7,291 nucleotides of DNA. It comes from JAEUMD01 sp044222395. Its GTDB lineage: Bacteria > Pseudomonadota > Alphaproteobacteria > Rhizobiales > Hyphomicrobiaceae. Below the pieces are notes generated by a model that ran no database searches, had not been told where the DNA came from, and saw only the letters and a program-made list of their open reading frames with translations. The stretch is from contig JBGANK010000094.1 of NCBI GenBank assembly GCA_044222395.1, forward strand, positions 1 to 7,291, written 5' to 3'. Shown piece by piece: positions 1 through 5,826 of the stretch (the first letter of the stretch is position 1; the number at the start of each line of letters is the position of its first letter). A program made the position numbers and the translations under genes.

Positions 1-1
1 A

Positions 2-226
2 ACCAAACCAGATGCCGTCGCCGCCTCGTTCTTCGCGCAGGCCTACACGCTTTCCGACGACCGCACGGTGATCTCCTACCGGGGGACGGACGTGAAGGAC
101 CCGGGGCCGGGCGGCGATGTCTACAACGGCTACGGCCTCGCGCTCGGCTCCCTCTACGGCGCGATAGCACGACGAGCGGCTGCGGTGGGTTTTGGTCCTG
201 ACAACCACATGGTTGCAGGGTTGTAG
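2..226 (+). pseudogene. Fragment of a lipase-like alpha/beta-hydrolase (class 3 lipase style), 5' end outside the window
   Basis: Reading frame 2 is open from the window edge to a TAG at 224-226. Its translation contains ISYRGTD followed by GDVYNGYGLALGS. This resembles the region before the nucleophile elbow of class 3 lipase-like hydrolases, where a YRGT/FRGT strand is followed by an Asp-rich loop and a helix. In that family the helix leads to a GHSLGG-type catalytic serine motif. Here the frame instead runs into an unrelated Arg/Ala-rich tail and stops about 20 residues later, so no Ser-Asp-His triad can be encoded. The likely reading is a lipase gene cut off by recombination near position 165-175, with the following low-GC genes inserted or joined there. 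An intact protein with an unusual C-terminus is less likely. The upstream part is not visible, so the pseudogene call is inference. Confidence 0.5.
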
Positions 227-295
227 CGAACCTCCATGTAATCTCGATCGTGCGCGTCTAAATCGCTTTTCATGCGACGGGAGGCGCGTCAAATC

Positions 296-982
296 ATGTC
301 GGCGGGACAGCAAGCGCATCGTCTAAGTGAGCAATACGCATCCAAACCGGCGAACTACTATTCAGGAGCGAGACGTGATTTCGTCGAAATGCTCCCTGTG
401 AATGCGTCGGCGCAAATTCTCGAAGTGGGATGTGGGCAAGGATTGACAGGGGCTTTGGCCATTGAGCAGGGCAGATGCGGCAGATACGTTGGCGTCGAAG
501 TCATGCAAGGGCCAGCTGCTAAAGCCGGGAAGCATCTCAGCGAAGTGATCGTCGGGAACATAGAGGAGATCGAGCTGCCCTTTTCCAGCGGCACTTTCGA
601 TGCGTTGATCCTGTCGGAAATCCTGGAGCATCTGGTCGACCCCTGGGCCGTCTTGAAGAAGCTCGGGTCGGTCCTCAAACCGGGGGCGCAAGTCTTGTCG
701 AGTTCGCCCAACATTGCCTACTGGAAGGTCTTTCGCGATCTCTATCGAGGGCAATTCGATTATGCCGAGCGCGGGATCATGGATCGCACCCATCTCAGGT
801 GGTTTACGCCAGAGACTTATCGCGACTTGTTTCAATCCTGCGGGTATTCTGTCGATCGAGTTTTTCCGATCGCGCCACTCAAGCCGCACCAATCGGCGAT
901 TGCTGCCCTTCTTGGCGGCCGCCAGCATCTTTTCGTGTCTCAGATATGCCTAAGCGGACACTGGACCGGCGGGAAAGCCTAA
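296..982 (+). CDS. Class I SAM-dependent methyltransferase (Methyltransf_11/23 type)
   Basis: This is a cytosolic Rossmann-fold methyltransferase. With the start at 296 it has 228 residues. Motif I, the SAM-binding glycine loop, is LEVGCGQG at residues 42-49. The acidic end of strand 2 is Glu68 (YVGVEV). GNIEEIELPF leads to the FDALILSEILEHL stretch (about 101-113), and the HLRWFTPETYRDLF segment (about 166-179) is typical of small-molecule or sugar methyltransferases found in O-antigen and capsule clusters. I chose ATG 296 because GGGAGG lies at 279-284. An upstream in-frame ATG at 272 lacks a Shine-Dalgarno sequence and adds only eight basic residues. The glycosyltransferase gene overlaps its 3' end, which suggests joint translation and a shared glycan pathway. 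The methyl acceptor cannot be read from the sequence. GC content is lower than in the two-component genes downstream, in line with horizontal acquisition. Confidence 0.88.
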   Translation: MSAGQQAHRLSEQYASKPANYYSGARRDFVEMLPVNASAQILEVGCGQGLTGALAIEQGRCGRYVGVEVMQGPAAKAGKHLSEVIVGNIEEIELPFSSGTFDALILSEILEHLVDPWAVLKKLGSVLKPGAQVLSSSPNIAYWKVFRDLYRGQFDYAERGIMDRTHLRWFTPETYRDLFQSCGYSVDRVFPIAPLKPHQSAIAALLGGRQHLFVSQICLSGHWTGGKA

Positions 983-1806
983 TCGTCGTGCAATCTCATG
1001 ATGTCCCGAGCTTGATCGTTTCGTCGGCAAGTGACGATGTAAAACGTGCATTTTCGATATGCACGCTGGTGACCGACTGGTCGCAATACGAAACAATGAA
1101 AGCGTCATTCGCTGCGCGCGGGTTCACTGCTGAAGACTGCGAATTCATGTTGATCGACAATTCGGGTGGCAATGCCGTCGATGCATATTCCGGCCTCAAC
1201 GCGATGCTTGCGCGCGCGCGCGGAGAACGGGTGATCTTGTGCCATCAGGACGTGGTGCTTGATCACGACGACAGACGCGTGCTGGAACAGAGACTGGAAG
1301 AGCTATCACGATTGGATCCCCGGTGGGCGGTGGCGGGCAATGCCGGCGGCACGGAATCCGGCGATCTCGCGATCAGGATCAGCGACAAGCATGGCGAAGA
1401 CCAGCGCGTTGGAACGCTTCCGGCTCGCGTGTGCAGCGTCGACGAGAACTTCATTGTCATCGACAGCGCAAAGCGCATTGCGTTCTCCGGAGATCTGTCG
1501 GGCTTTCATTTCTATGGAGCAGACATCTGCTTGACCGCGGATATGCTCGGGTACTCCTGCTACGTGATCGACTTCCATCTGACTCATCTGGGAAGCGGAA
1601 CAAAGGGACAGCCCTTCGATGACTGCCGAGATCAGTTCGTGAGCAAGTGGCGGCACGCGCTTCGGGATCGAACGATTGCGACGACATGCGATCGCGTGGT
1701 GCTGGCATCTGCGAGATCATCGTTGCTGCGCAGAGGAGCTTCGAACGCCATGTCGAAGTTGGTGCGTCGGTGGAAGAGGAGCTGGCGCAAACGCGTTCGT
1801 TCATGA
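946..1806 (+). CDS. Glycosyltransferase family 2-like protein (GT-A fold, Glyco_tranf_2_5 style)
   Basis: Predicted cytosolic glycosyltransferase of 286 residues from ATG 946. The first GT-A strand is FSICTLVTDW (36-45), followed by a second strand, CEFMLIDNSGG (65-75). A CHQDVVL motif (99-105) takes the place of the usual DxD metal/nucleotide-sugar site; an HQD form is characteristic of the PF13712-like GT2 branch. The GFHFYGADICLTA stretch (186-198) and the HLTHLGSG stretch (211-218) match the acceptor and late-strand motifs. The C-terminus is strongly basic (RRWKRSWRKRVRS) and could touch membrane phospholipid. The start is uncertain. ATG 946 overlaps the methyltransferase by 37 bases, while GTG 988 lies just past its stop; the fold proper begins near residue 35, so either works. 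Donor and acceptor sugars are unknown. Lines within 1021-1140 are only about 52-53% GC, the lowest I sampled. No further sugar genes follow. Confidence 0.8.
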   Translation: MPKRTLDRRESLIVVQSHDVPSLIVSSASDDVKRAFSICTLVTDWSQYETMKASFAARGFTAEDCEFMLIDNSGGNAVDAYSGLNAMLARARGERVILCHQDVVLDHDDRRVLEQRLEELSRLDPRWAVAGNAGGTESGDLAIRISDKHGEDQRVGTLPARVCSVDENFIVIDSAKRIAFSGDLSGFHFYGADICLTADMLGYSCYVIDFHLTHLGSGTKGQPFDDCRDQFVSKWRHALRDRTIATTCDRVVLASARSSLLRRGASNAMSKLVRRWKRSWRKRVRS

Positions 1807-1820
1807 GGCCTTGCCGTTGC

Positions 1821-1828
1821 AAAGGAGG
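1821..1828 (+). promoter_or_regulatory. Strong Shine-Dalgarno sequence with no convincing gene after it
   Basis: AAAGGAGG stands 14 bases after the glycosyltransferase stop. The only reading frames that follow are a TTG-started frame of about 24 codons ending at 1904 and an ATG (1843) frame of 15 codons ending at 1891. The first runs into the 3' end of the opposing kinase gene, and neither resembles a known protein. It may be the ribosome-binding site of a third gene of the sugar cluster that has been lost. Chance occurrence cannot be excluded. Confidence 0.3.
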
Positions 1829-1893
1829 ATTGTTGGGTCGCCGATGCCTTTTCAGCGACGAGAGAGGCGGCTTCGTCTGGTGCCGCGTTAGCA

Positions 1894-3258
1894 TCAGGGC
1901 CTGAAGAGCGGCAAGGTGAGAGTTGCGCGCGTGCCGCCGCCCGGCGCGTCATCGAGAGTCACACTGCCGCCGTGGCGCTCCGCGATGCTGCGGGCGATCG
2001 CAAGGCCGAGTCCCGCGCCGCCCGTGGACCTGTTGCGCGAGCCTTCGAGCCGCACGAACGGCTCGAACAAGGCGTTGCGGTCATCGGGATCGATGCCAGG
2101 ACCGCGATCGTCGATGTAGACGATCAGGCGGTCGCCAACTGTGTCCGCCGCGACTTTGGCCGACGCTCCGTATTTCAGCGCATTGTCGGTCAGGTTGGAG
2201 ATGACGCGCTTCAACGCCAACGCATTGCCGATGACTTGAGCGTCCCTCGTCGCATTCGACATCGCAAGGGTGACGTCATTGCCGACAGAGAGGCGTGTTT
2301 CAACCTCACGCTCGAGAAGCACTGCGACATCGACAAGCTCATCGAGCGCCAGCTGTGCACCGCGCGAGAACGCCAGCAGGGAATCATCCAGCAAGCGGCT
2401 CATGTCATCGAGATCGGCGATCGCCCGTTCGCGCTCGCCTGCGTCCGCGATGAGGTCGGCGCGCAGGCGCAGGCGCGTCACATAGGTGCGCAGATCGTGC
2501 GAAATGCCGCTGACGAGAACCATGCGACCGTAGAGCAAGGCAGCGATGCGCTTGCCGTAGCGATTGAAGGCCGCGATCAACGCGCGAATCTCAGGAGCGC
2601 TGTTCGGCGCGTCCTCGAGCTCGCTCACTTCATTGCCGATCGTGACGCGGTCGACCTGGTCGGCAAGCCGCAACAACGGCTGCGCCTCCCGCCTCAAGAG
2701 GAAGACGGTGGCCGCCGCGATGAAAACGCCGAGCAGCCCCGCCCAGAGCCCCGGCGGAAGTCCGATGACGCTGAGACTCGTATAGCCATAGGCGGCGATG
2801 ATGAGCGTCTCGCCCGTCTTCAGACCCACCTCGATCTCGATCATTCCGGGGCTCGCCCAATGCAGCAGTTGCATCGCCGCGCCGGTATCATCCGAAGATG
2901 GCTCGACGCGCACACGCACGTCGCGCGCACCCAGCGAGGCAAGGTAGCGGCGCAACACGAGATCGGCGACGGGCGCTTCGTACCAGGCCGGCTCGGCATT
3001 GGCGGGCACCTTCTCGACGATGCGCACATTGATCTCGGAGCTGTTTGCCGCACGCAGCAGCTTGCCCCATTGCTCCTTGGGCAGTTCTTCGAGCATTTCC
3101 ACCAGCGCTTTCGCCTGATCGGGCAGCGGCAACTCGAGCCCGCCATCGGTCGCACGACTGCGCTGCAGGAACACCGCAAGCATGGCGAGGATCTGCACGG
3201 CAACGAGGCTCGTCAGCACGATCGCCAGGAGCCGCGCGCCAAAACCGAGCCGGATCAT
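1894..3258 (-). CDS. Membrane sensor histidine kinase, EnvZ-like, HAMP + HisKA + HATPase_c
   Basis: Inner-membrane sensor kinase of 454 residues, expected to autophosphorylate and pass phosphate to the regulator encoded just upstream. TM1 spans about 8-31. A periplasmic sensor region of about 130 residues (33-160) has no fold I recognise. TM2 spans about 162-188. A HAMP linker beginning RREAQPLLRLADQVDRV follows. The H-box is ISHDLRTYVTRLRLR with phospho-acceptor His254. The N-box is VISNLTDNALKYG (352-364), G1 is DDRGPGID (383-390), the F-box is LFEPFVRLE and G2 is GGAGLGLA (413-420). All ATP-binding motifs look intact. The start is set by the ATGA overlap with the regulator stop (TGA 3257-3255); the frame stays open upstream but only through regulator sequence. 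One oddity is that the Pro usually following SHDLRT is Tyr. The ligand is unknown. Confidence 0.93.
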   Translation of the reverse strand: MIRLGFGARLLAIVLTSLVAVQILAMLAVFLQRSRATDGGLELPLPDQAKALVEMLEELPKEQWGKLLRAANSSEINVRIVEKVPANAEPAWYEAPVADLVLRRYLASLGARDVRVRVEPSSDDTGAAMQLLHWASPGMIEIEVGLKTGETLIIAAYGYTSLSVIGLPPGLWAGLLGVFIAAATVFLLRREAQPLLRLADQVDRVTIGNEVSELEDAPNSAPEIRALIAAFNRYGKRIAALLYGRMVLVSGISHDLRTYVTRLRLRADLIADAGERERAIADLDDMSRLLDDSLLAFSRGAQLALDELVDVAVLLEREVETRLSVGNDVTLAMSNATRDAQVIGNALALKRVISNLTDNALKYGASAKVAADTVGDRLIVYIDDRGPGIDPDDRNALFEPFVRLEGSRNRSTGGAGLGLAIARSIAERHGGSVTLDDAPGGGTRATLTLPLFRP

Positions 3259-3977
3259 GACACGAGCTGCCGGGGCAATACCGTGAAGAGATAACCACTG
3301 TTGCGCACTGTCGATATCAGATTGAGCCCGGGCGCCGCCGCATCGAGCTTGCGTCTCAATCGGGAAATGGTCATGTCGATCGAGCGGTCGAACTGATCGG
3401 AATCGCGCCCTTTGGTCCAATCGAGTAGTTGATCCCTGTTCAAAACGCGGCGCGGGCGCGTGACGAAGCAGGCCAGCATTTCGAACTCGGCGCTGGTCAA
3501 AGGTATCGACGCTCCCGCGTTGGTGCTGAGGACGCGCGCGTCGACATCGAGCAGGAAGACATCGAACGCATACCGGCGGCTTTCGGGCGCTTCAGCGACG
3601 CCTTGCGCACGACGCAGGATGGCGCGCACGCGCGCCAACAGTTCGCGCGGGTTGAACGGCTTGCCGAGATAGTCATCGGCCCCCATCTCCAGCCCGATGA
3701 TGCGGTCGATGTCGTCGTTCTTGGCGGTCAGCATCAGGATCGGCTTGCTGCTGCCTTGTCCGCGCAGGCGGCGACAGATGGAGAGGCCATCCTCGCCCGG
3801 CAACATCAGGTCGAGGATGAATAGATCCGGACAGGTGCGTGCCACGAGGTCGTCGAGTGCGACGCTCGACGATGCCGCCTCCACACGAAACCCCTCCTTG
3901 GTCAGCAGCGCCTTCACTAGCCGCGAGATCTCCTCGTCGTCCTCGACAATGGCGATGAGAGCATTTGAATCGCACAT
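3255..3977 (-). CDS. OmpR/PhoB-family response regulator
   Basis: Cytosolic transcription factor of 240 residues. The receiver domain (about 6-122) has the acidic pair Asp13/Asp14 (IVEDDEE), phospho-acceptor Asp56 (LFILDLMLPGEDG), Thr84 (LMLTAKN) and Lys106 (YLGKPFNP), so it looks fully competent for phosphorylation. The C-terminal winged-helix DNA-binding domain (about 137-235) contains IPLTSAEFEMLACF, NRDQLLDW, RSIDMTISRLRRKL and IRTVRGxGY-like ISTVRNSGYLF. In most relatives the last motif reads RGxGY; here it is RNSGY. The start is supported by GGAGG seven bases upstream (complement of 3984-3989). It is first in the operon and its stop overlaps the kinase start by ATGA, which gives translational coupling. 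It likely controls its own operon and perhaps the divergent small secreted protein gene. I cannot assign a specific name such as OmpR or RstA. Confidence 0.95.
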   Translation of the reverse strand: MCDSNALIAIVEDDEEISRLVKALLTKEGFRVEAASSSVALDDLVARTCPDLFILDLMLPGEDGLSICRRLRGQGSSKPILMLTAKNDDIDRIIGLEMGADDYLGKPFNPRELLARVRAILRRAQGVAEAPESRRYAFDVFLLDVDARVLSTNAGASIPLTSAEFEMLACFVTRPRRVLNRDQLLDWTKGRDSDQFDRSIDMTISRLRRKLDAAAPGLNLISTVRNSGYLFTVLPRQLVS

Positions 3978-4373
3978 GGCCGGTCCTCCATGCGATTTGA
4001 GACGGCGAGATTGCCTTCCAGATCAACTTCTGGGACGGGCGTTGTCCCGAAATATTCTCAATAGAGGGAATGCAAACCTGCAGCGTCTGCCCCCACACTT
4101 GCGATAGGTCGCTTTCCGCTTTGTCGCTGTTCCCTTCGAAACAGTTCAATCGATCGGCCAGCAGCATTGATTTCCATTGCGCCGGCCGTCCGCCGCTGCC
4201 TGTGACGCGCCGTTACACGCCCACTATGCAGCGTTACGCGCGCGGCATCGGCGCGTGATATCCCGCCCGCATGATCTTGTCGTTGAGCGGCGAATGTCCG
4301 CTATCCCCGAGCCGCGCGGCAGTGCCGCCAAGTTCGCCTGAATGACCTCACAACCAGCAAAGGAAATCCAACC
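3978..4373. other. Divergent intergenic region between the response regulator and the small secreted protein
   Basis: This 396-base gap has no convincing coding sequence. A 62-codon plus-strand frame (4070-4258) has no ribosome-binding site or recognisable protein. The gap should contain the promoters of two divergent units. Visible signals are the GTTAC-type repeats at 4201-4241 and a short GGGAC/GTCCC inverted repeat (4032-4036 with 4044-4048) near the regulator side. I see no clear sigma70 promoter for either gene. Confidence 0.6.
4201..4241. promoter_or_regulatory. Candidate operator: inverted TGTGACG/CGTTACA plus a direct CGTTAC repeat
   Basis: TGTGACG (4201-4207) and CGTTACA (4211-4217) form an inverted repeat matching at six of seven bases around a CGC spacer. 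The sequence CGTTACACGC at 4211-4220 recurs as CGTTACGCGC at 4232-4241. The start-to-start distance is 21 bases, two helical turns, so both copies would face the same side of the DNA. OmpR-family regulators bind direct repeats of this kind, and GTTACA-like half-sites are known for RstA. The location between a response-regulator operon and a divergent gene fits an operator. The assignment is inference. Confidence 0.3.
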
Positions 4374-4643
4374 ATGTCGAACCTCTTGAATGCCTCAGTT
4401 CTCGCAGCCACCATCGCCGTCTTCGCGTCGTCCACCGGCGCCTTGGCGGCTCCGCCGCTTGCCAAGGGCGCGATCCCGGCTGCCAGTGCCATCATCAAGG
4501 TGCACGGTGGACACCGTTCGTGCGAATGGGGTCCCTACGGCTGGCACCGGCACGCGGGCGGGCGTATCGCCTGTAGCCCCAAGGCAAGCCACCCGTTCCG
4601 CTGCTGGGTCGGCCGGTACGGTATGCGCCATTGCTGGTGGTGA
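4374..4643 (+). CDS. Small secreted Cys/His/Trp-rich protein, function unknown
   Basis: An 89-residue protein with a clear Sec signal peptide: a short polar start, the hydrophobic core VLAATIAVFA and a probable cleavage after ALA or ALAA near residue 25-26. The mature part is about 63 residues. It contains four Cys (50, 67, 77, 87), six His (44, 47, 58, 60, 73, 86) and the aromatic string EWGPYGWHRH, ending in CWW. Four cysteines could form two disulfides in the periplasm, and the histidines could bind metal, but neither is demonstrated. AAGGAA at 4360-4365 is the ribosome-binding site, nine bases before the ATG. Small secreted proteins with GPYGWHR-like motifs are common in rhizobia and mostly uncharacterised. 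The gene is divergent from the two-component operon, and a hairpin follows the stop codon. Confidence 0.72.
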   Translation: MSNLLNASVLAATIAVFASSTGALAAPPLAKGAIPAASAIIKVHGGHRSCEWGPYGWHRHAGGRIACSPKASHPFRCWVGRYGMRHCWW

Positions 4644-4656
4644 GCGGTAAGGCCTG

Positions 4657-4692
4657 GAGCGGTCGTTCGTGTCACTCCCACAGCGACCGCTC
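4657..4692 (+). terminator. Hairpin terminator candidate after the small secreted protein gene
   Basis: GAGCGGTCG (4657-4665) pairs perfectly with CGACCGCTC (4684-4692) across an 18-base loop. It lies 14 bases after the stop codon. The following TCATTGTCCATTC is only moderately T-rich, so intrinsic termination is possible but not assured. Confidence 0.45.
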
Positions 4693-4750
4693 TCATTGTC
4701 CATTCTAAGTCGACGTTGTCTCGCGTGCGGCGATCGTGGATGTGATCACT

Positions 4751-4800
4751 GGAGCATCATCCGAGCAGCCCCGATCGCTTCGCGATTCACAGGTCGGATA
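4751..4800. repeat. Palindromic intergenic element, copy 1 (REP/RIME-like)
   Basis: The outer arms ATCCGA (4759-4764) and TCGGAT (4794-4799) enclose an inner hairpin, ATCGC-TTC-GCGAT (4774-4786). The element begins GGAGCATCATCCGA, resembling the start of the second palindrome 70 bases downstream (AGAGCAG followed by ATCCGAT). It looks like a degraded relative of the same family. Confidence 0.4.
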
Positions 4801-4823
4801 AAGCTGCCCTAGAATCAAGGTCC

Positions 4824-4885
4824 AGAGCAGATCCATCCGATCAGCCGATCGCCGTGGGTGATCGTGTCTGATCGGATACTGCTCT
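4824..4885. repeat. Palindromic intergenic element, copy 2, long hairpin
   Basis: AGAGCAG (4824-4830) pairs with CTGCTCT (4879-4885), and ATCCGATCAG (4835-4844) pairs perfectly with CTGATCGGAT (4868-4877). The internal bulge is asymmetric: four bases on the left, one on the right. An inner CGATC/GATCG stem (4846-4850 with 4860-4864) extends it, giving about 22 paired bases in 62. Intergenic palindromes with AGAGCA...ATCCGATC arms are widespread in rhizobial genomes, so this is probably one member of a dispersed family. Confidence 0.6.
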
Positions 4886-4965
4886 AAGTCATCGGCAACG
4901 ACGATTGAACCTGATGGTCGATTGAGTGTATGGCAGAGAGGCCAAGAGCTGACGGATGACCCGGC

Positions 4966-5460
4966 ATGCCACGCGATGCAAGGCCGCCATTGAACTCCCG
5001 AATCGGCGTGGCCTTCGTTTGCTTCATTGTGGCCTTATCGATTGTGCCTGCGGACAGTGCTGCACAAATGCGGCGCCGCGGCGTCACTCGTGACGTCATT
5101 GCGGCGTGTGCCGGCGATTATGCGAAGTACTGCGATGGCGTCGCGCCTGGCCGCGGACGCATCGTGGCCTGCCTCAATGACAATGCCGAGAAGCTGTCAC
5201 AGCAGTGCTTCAGCGCGCTCGCCAAGCAAGGTCTGGCGATGGCTTCGGTCCTACGCATCTGCCGCAGCGACTATGAGAAGCAGTGCGGCGCTGCTCCGCG
5301 CGGTCTGAGCTGGGGTATTGCGTGTCTGGTCGAGAAGAGAGCCACTCTTTCAAACGAATGTCGCGCGCTCATCGAAGCGCACGGCTTCTCAGAGGATGAG
5401 GTCGAGCCGGCCCGACCGCGCGGTCCCGATATCGAGCGTGCGCCCGGCCCGGCGCGATGA
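4966..5460 (+). CDS. Secreted protein with two GLG1-type cysteine-rich repeats
   Basis: A 164-residue exported protein. Residues 12-33 look like a signal peptide: Arg12, the hydrophobic VAFVCFIVALSIV, and a probable cleavage near ADSAA. Two repeats follow. Repeat 1 has Cys48, 56, 69 and 81; repeat 2 has Cys99, 107, 120 and 132. Both obey the pattern C-x7-C-x12-C-x11-C exactly, with shared words such as DYxKxC and an xxACL element. This matches the cysteine-rich repeat (PF00839, GLG1) found in eukaryotic Golgi glycoprotein 1 and in many alphaproteobacterial secreted proteins of unknown role. The eight cysteines probably form disulfides in the periplasm. The C-terminal 25 residues are Pro/Arg-rich and look disordered. 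The start is the first ATG of the frame; only a weak GGA at 4954-4956 precedes it, so the start is less certain than the protein. It stands alone, without an evident operon partner. Confidence 0.8.
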   Translation: MPRDARPPLNSRIGVAFVCFIVALSIVPADSAAQMRRRGVTRDVIAACAGDYAKYCDGVAPGRGRIVACLNDNAEKLSQQCFSALAKQGLAMASVLRICRSDYEKQCGAAPRGLSWGIACLVEKRATLSNECRALIEAHGFSEDEVEPARPRGPDIERAPGPAR

Positions 5461-5595
5461 ACGGCGCTCGTGCAACGTGTGCAAGTGCCGGAATGCAAAG
5501 GCTCCTTGCGCGACGTTTCGACGTGAAATCGTGATAAGCGTCCATGACATGAAATCGGCCGCTTGAAAGGTTCTGGGTGCCAAGCAGCAGACCAA

Positions 5596-5641
5596 GGACC
5601 AGTGCCGCATCCTGGTCCCGAAGAGCCCCCGATACCCGGGG
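5596..5641 (-). terminator. Pair of hairpins downstream of tRNA-Arg, possible terminator
   Basis: Reading in the tRNA direction, CCCCG/CGGGG arms (5641-5637 with 5631-5627, five-base loop) come first. A perfect seven-base stem GGACCAG/CTGGTCC (5618-5612 with 5602-5596, nine-base loop) follows. Neither is followed by a clear U-run, so they could terminate weakly or act in 3' trimming. Confidence 0.3.
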
Positions 5642-5661
5642 TTCGCAGTTTTGTACGCAAA

Positions 5662-5738
5662 TGGCGCACCCGACAGGATTCGAACCTGTGACCTCTGCCT
5701 TCGGAGGGCAGCACTCTATCCAGCTGAGCTACGGGTGC
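5662..5738 (-). tRNA. tRNA-Arg, anticodon CCG
   Basis: The minus strand folds into a complete 77-base cloverleaf with CCA encoded in the DNA. The acceptor stem is GCACCCG paired with CGGGTGC, and the discriminator base is G. The D arm is GCTC/GAGT with one G-T pair. The anticodon stem is CTGCC/GGCAG with loop CTCCGAA, giving anticodon CCG, which reads CGG arginine codons. The T arm is ACAGG-TTCGAAT-CCTGT. The gene stands alone and diverges from trmO. Its anticodon ends in G36, so it is not expected to carry the t6A37 base that TrmO acts on. The neighbourhood is therefore not a substrate-enzyme pairing. Confidence 0.97.
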
Positions 5739-5754
5739 CTTGGGCTGGGGCGTT

Positions 5755-5783
5755 GTGATACCCCATTCAAGGCCGGGTCGCAA
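5755..5783 (-). promoter_or_regulatory. Putative sigma70-type promoter of tRNA-Arg
   Basis: On the minus strand TTGCGA (complement of 5778-5783) and TATCAC (complement of 5755-5760) are separated by exactly 17 bases. Each matches the consensus at four of six positions. The -10 ends 16 bases before the mature tRNA, leaving a short leader for RNase P to remove. Confidence 0.4.
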
Positions 5784-5826
5784 ACCGCGATTGTGGGCTC
5801 GCCGAAGCTGGCAGCAGGAGTTAGCA

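Larger units (their letters stand above)
4644..4965. other. Gene-free interval carrying a terminator hairpin and palindromic repeats
   Basis: No reading frame here has a ribosome-binding site or recognisable product. The left part holds the hairpin after the small secreted protein gene, the middle two adjacent palindromic elements (4751-4885), and the right 80 bases are the presumed upstream region of the Cys-repeat protein gene. I do not see a strong sigma70 promoter. Confidence 0.6.

Noticed and set aside
1647..1904. Frame ending after the strong AAAGGAGG at 1821
   Set aside because: It lies mostly inside the glycosyltransferase in another frame and runs into the kinase 3' end. The part after the ribosome-binding site is only about 24 codons without recognisable character.
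1809..1916. CCTTGCCG/CGGCAAGG inverted repeat spanning the convergent gene ends
   Set aside because: The arms are eight bases, separated by about 92 bases, and one lies in the kinase coding sequence. This is too distant and short to support as a terminator.
1972..3294. A 440-codon plus-strand frame running antisense through the histidine kinase
   Set aside because: The opposite strand encodes a kinase with every expected motif. Long antisense frames are a normal by-product of GC-rich codon use, and this translation shows no domain.
4070..4258. 62-codon plus-strand frame between the regulator and the small secreted protein gene
   Set aside because: No ribosome-binding site, an irregular composition and overlap with probable regulatory repeats make coding unlikely.
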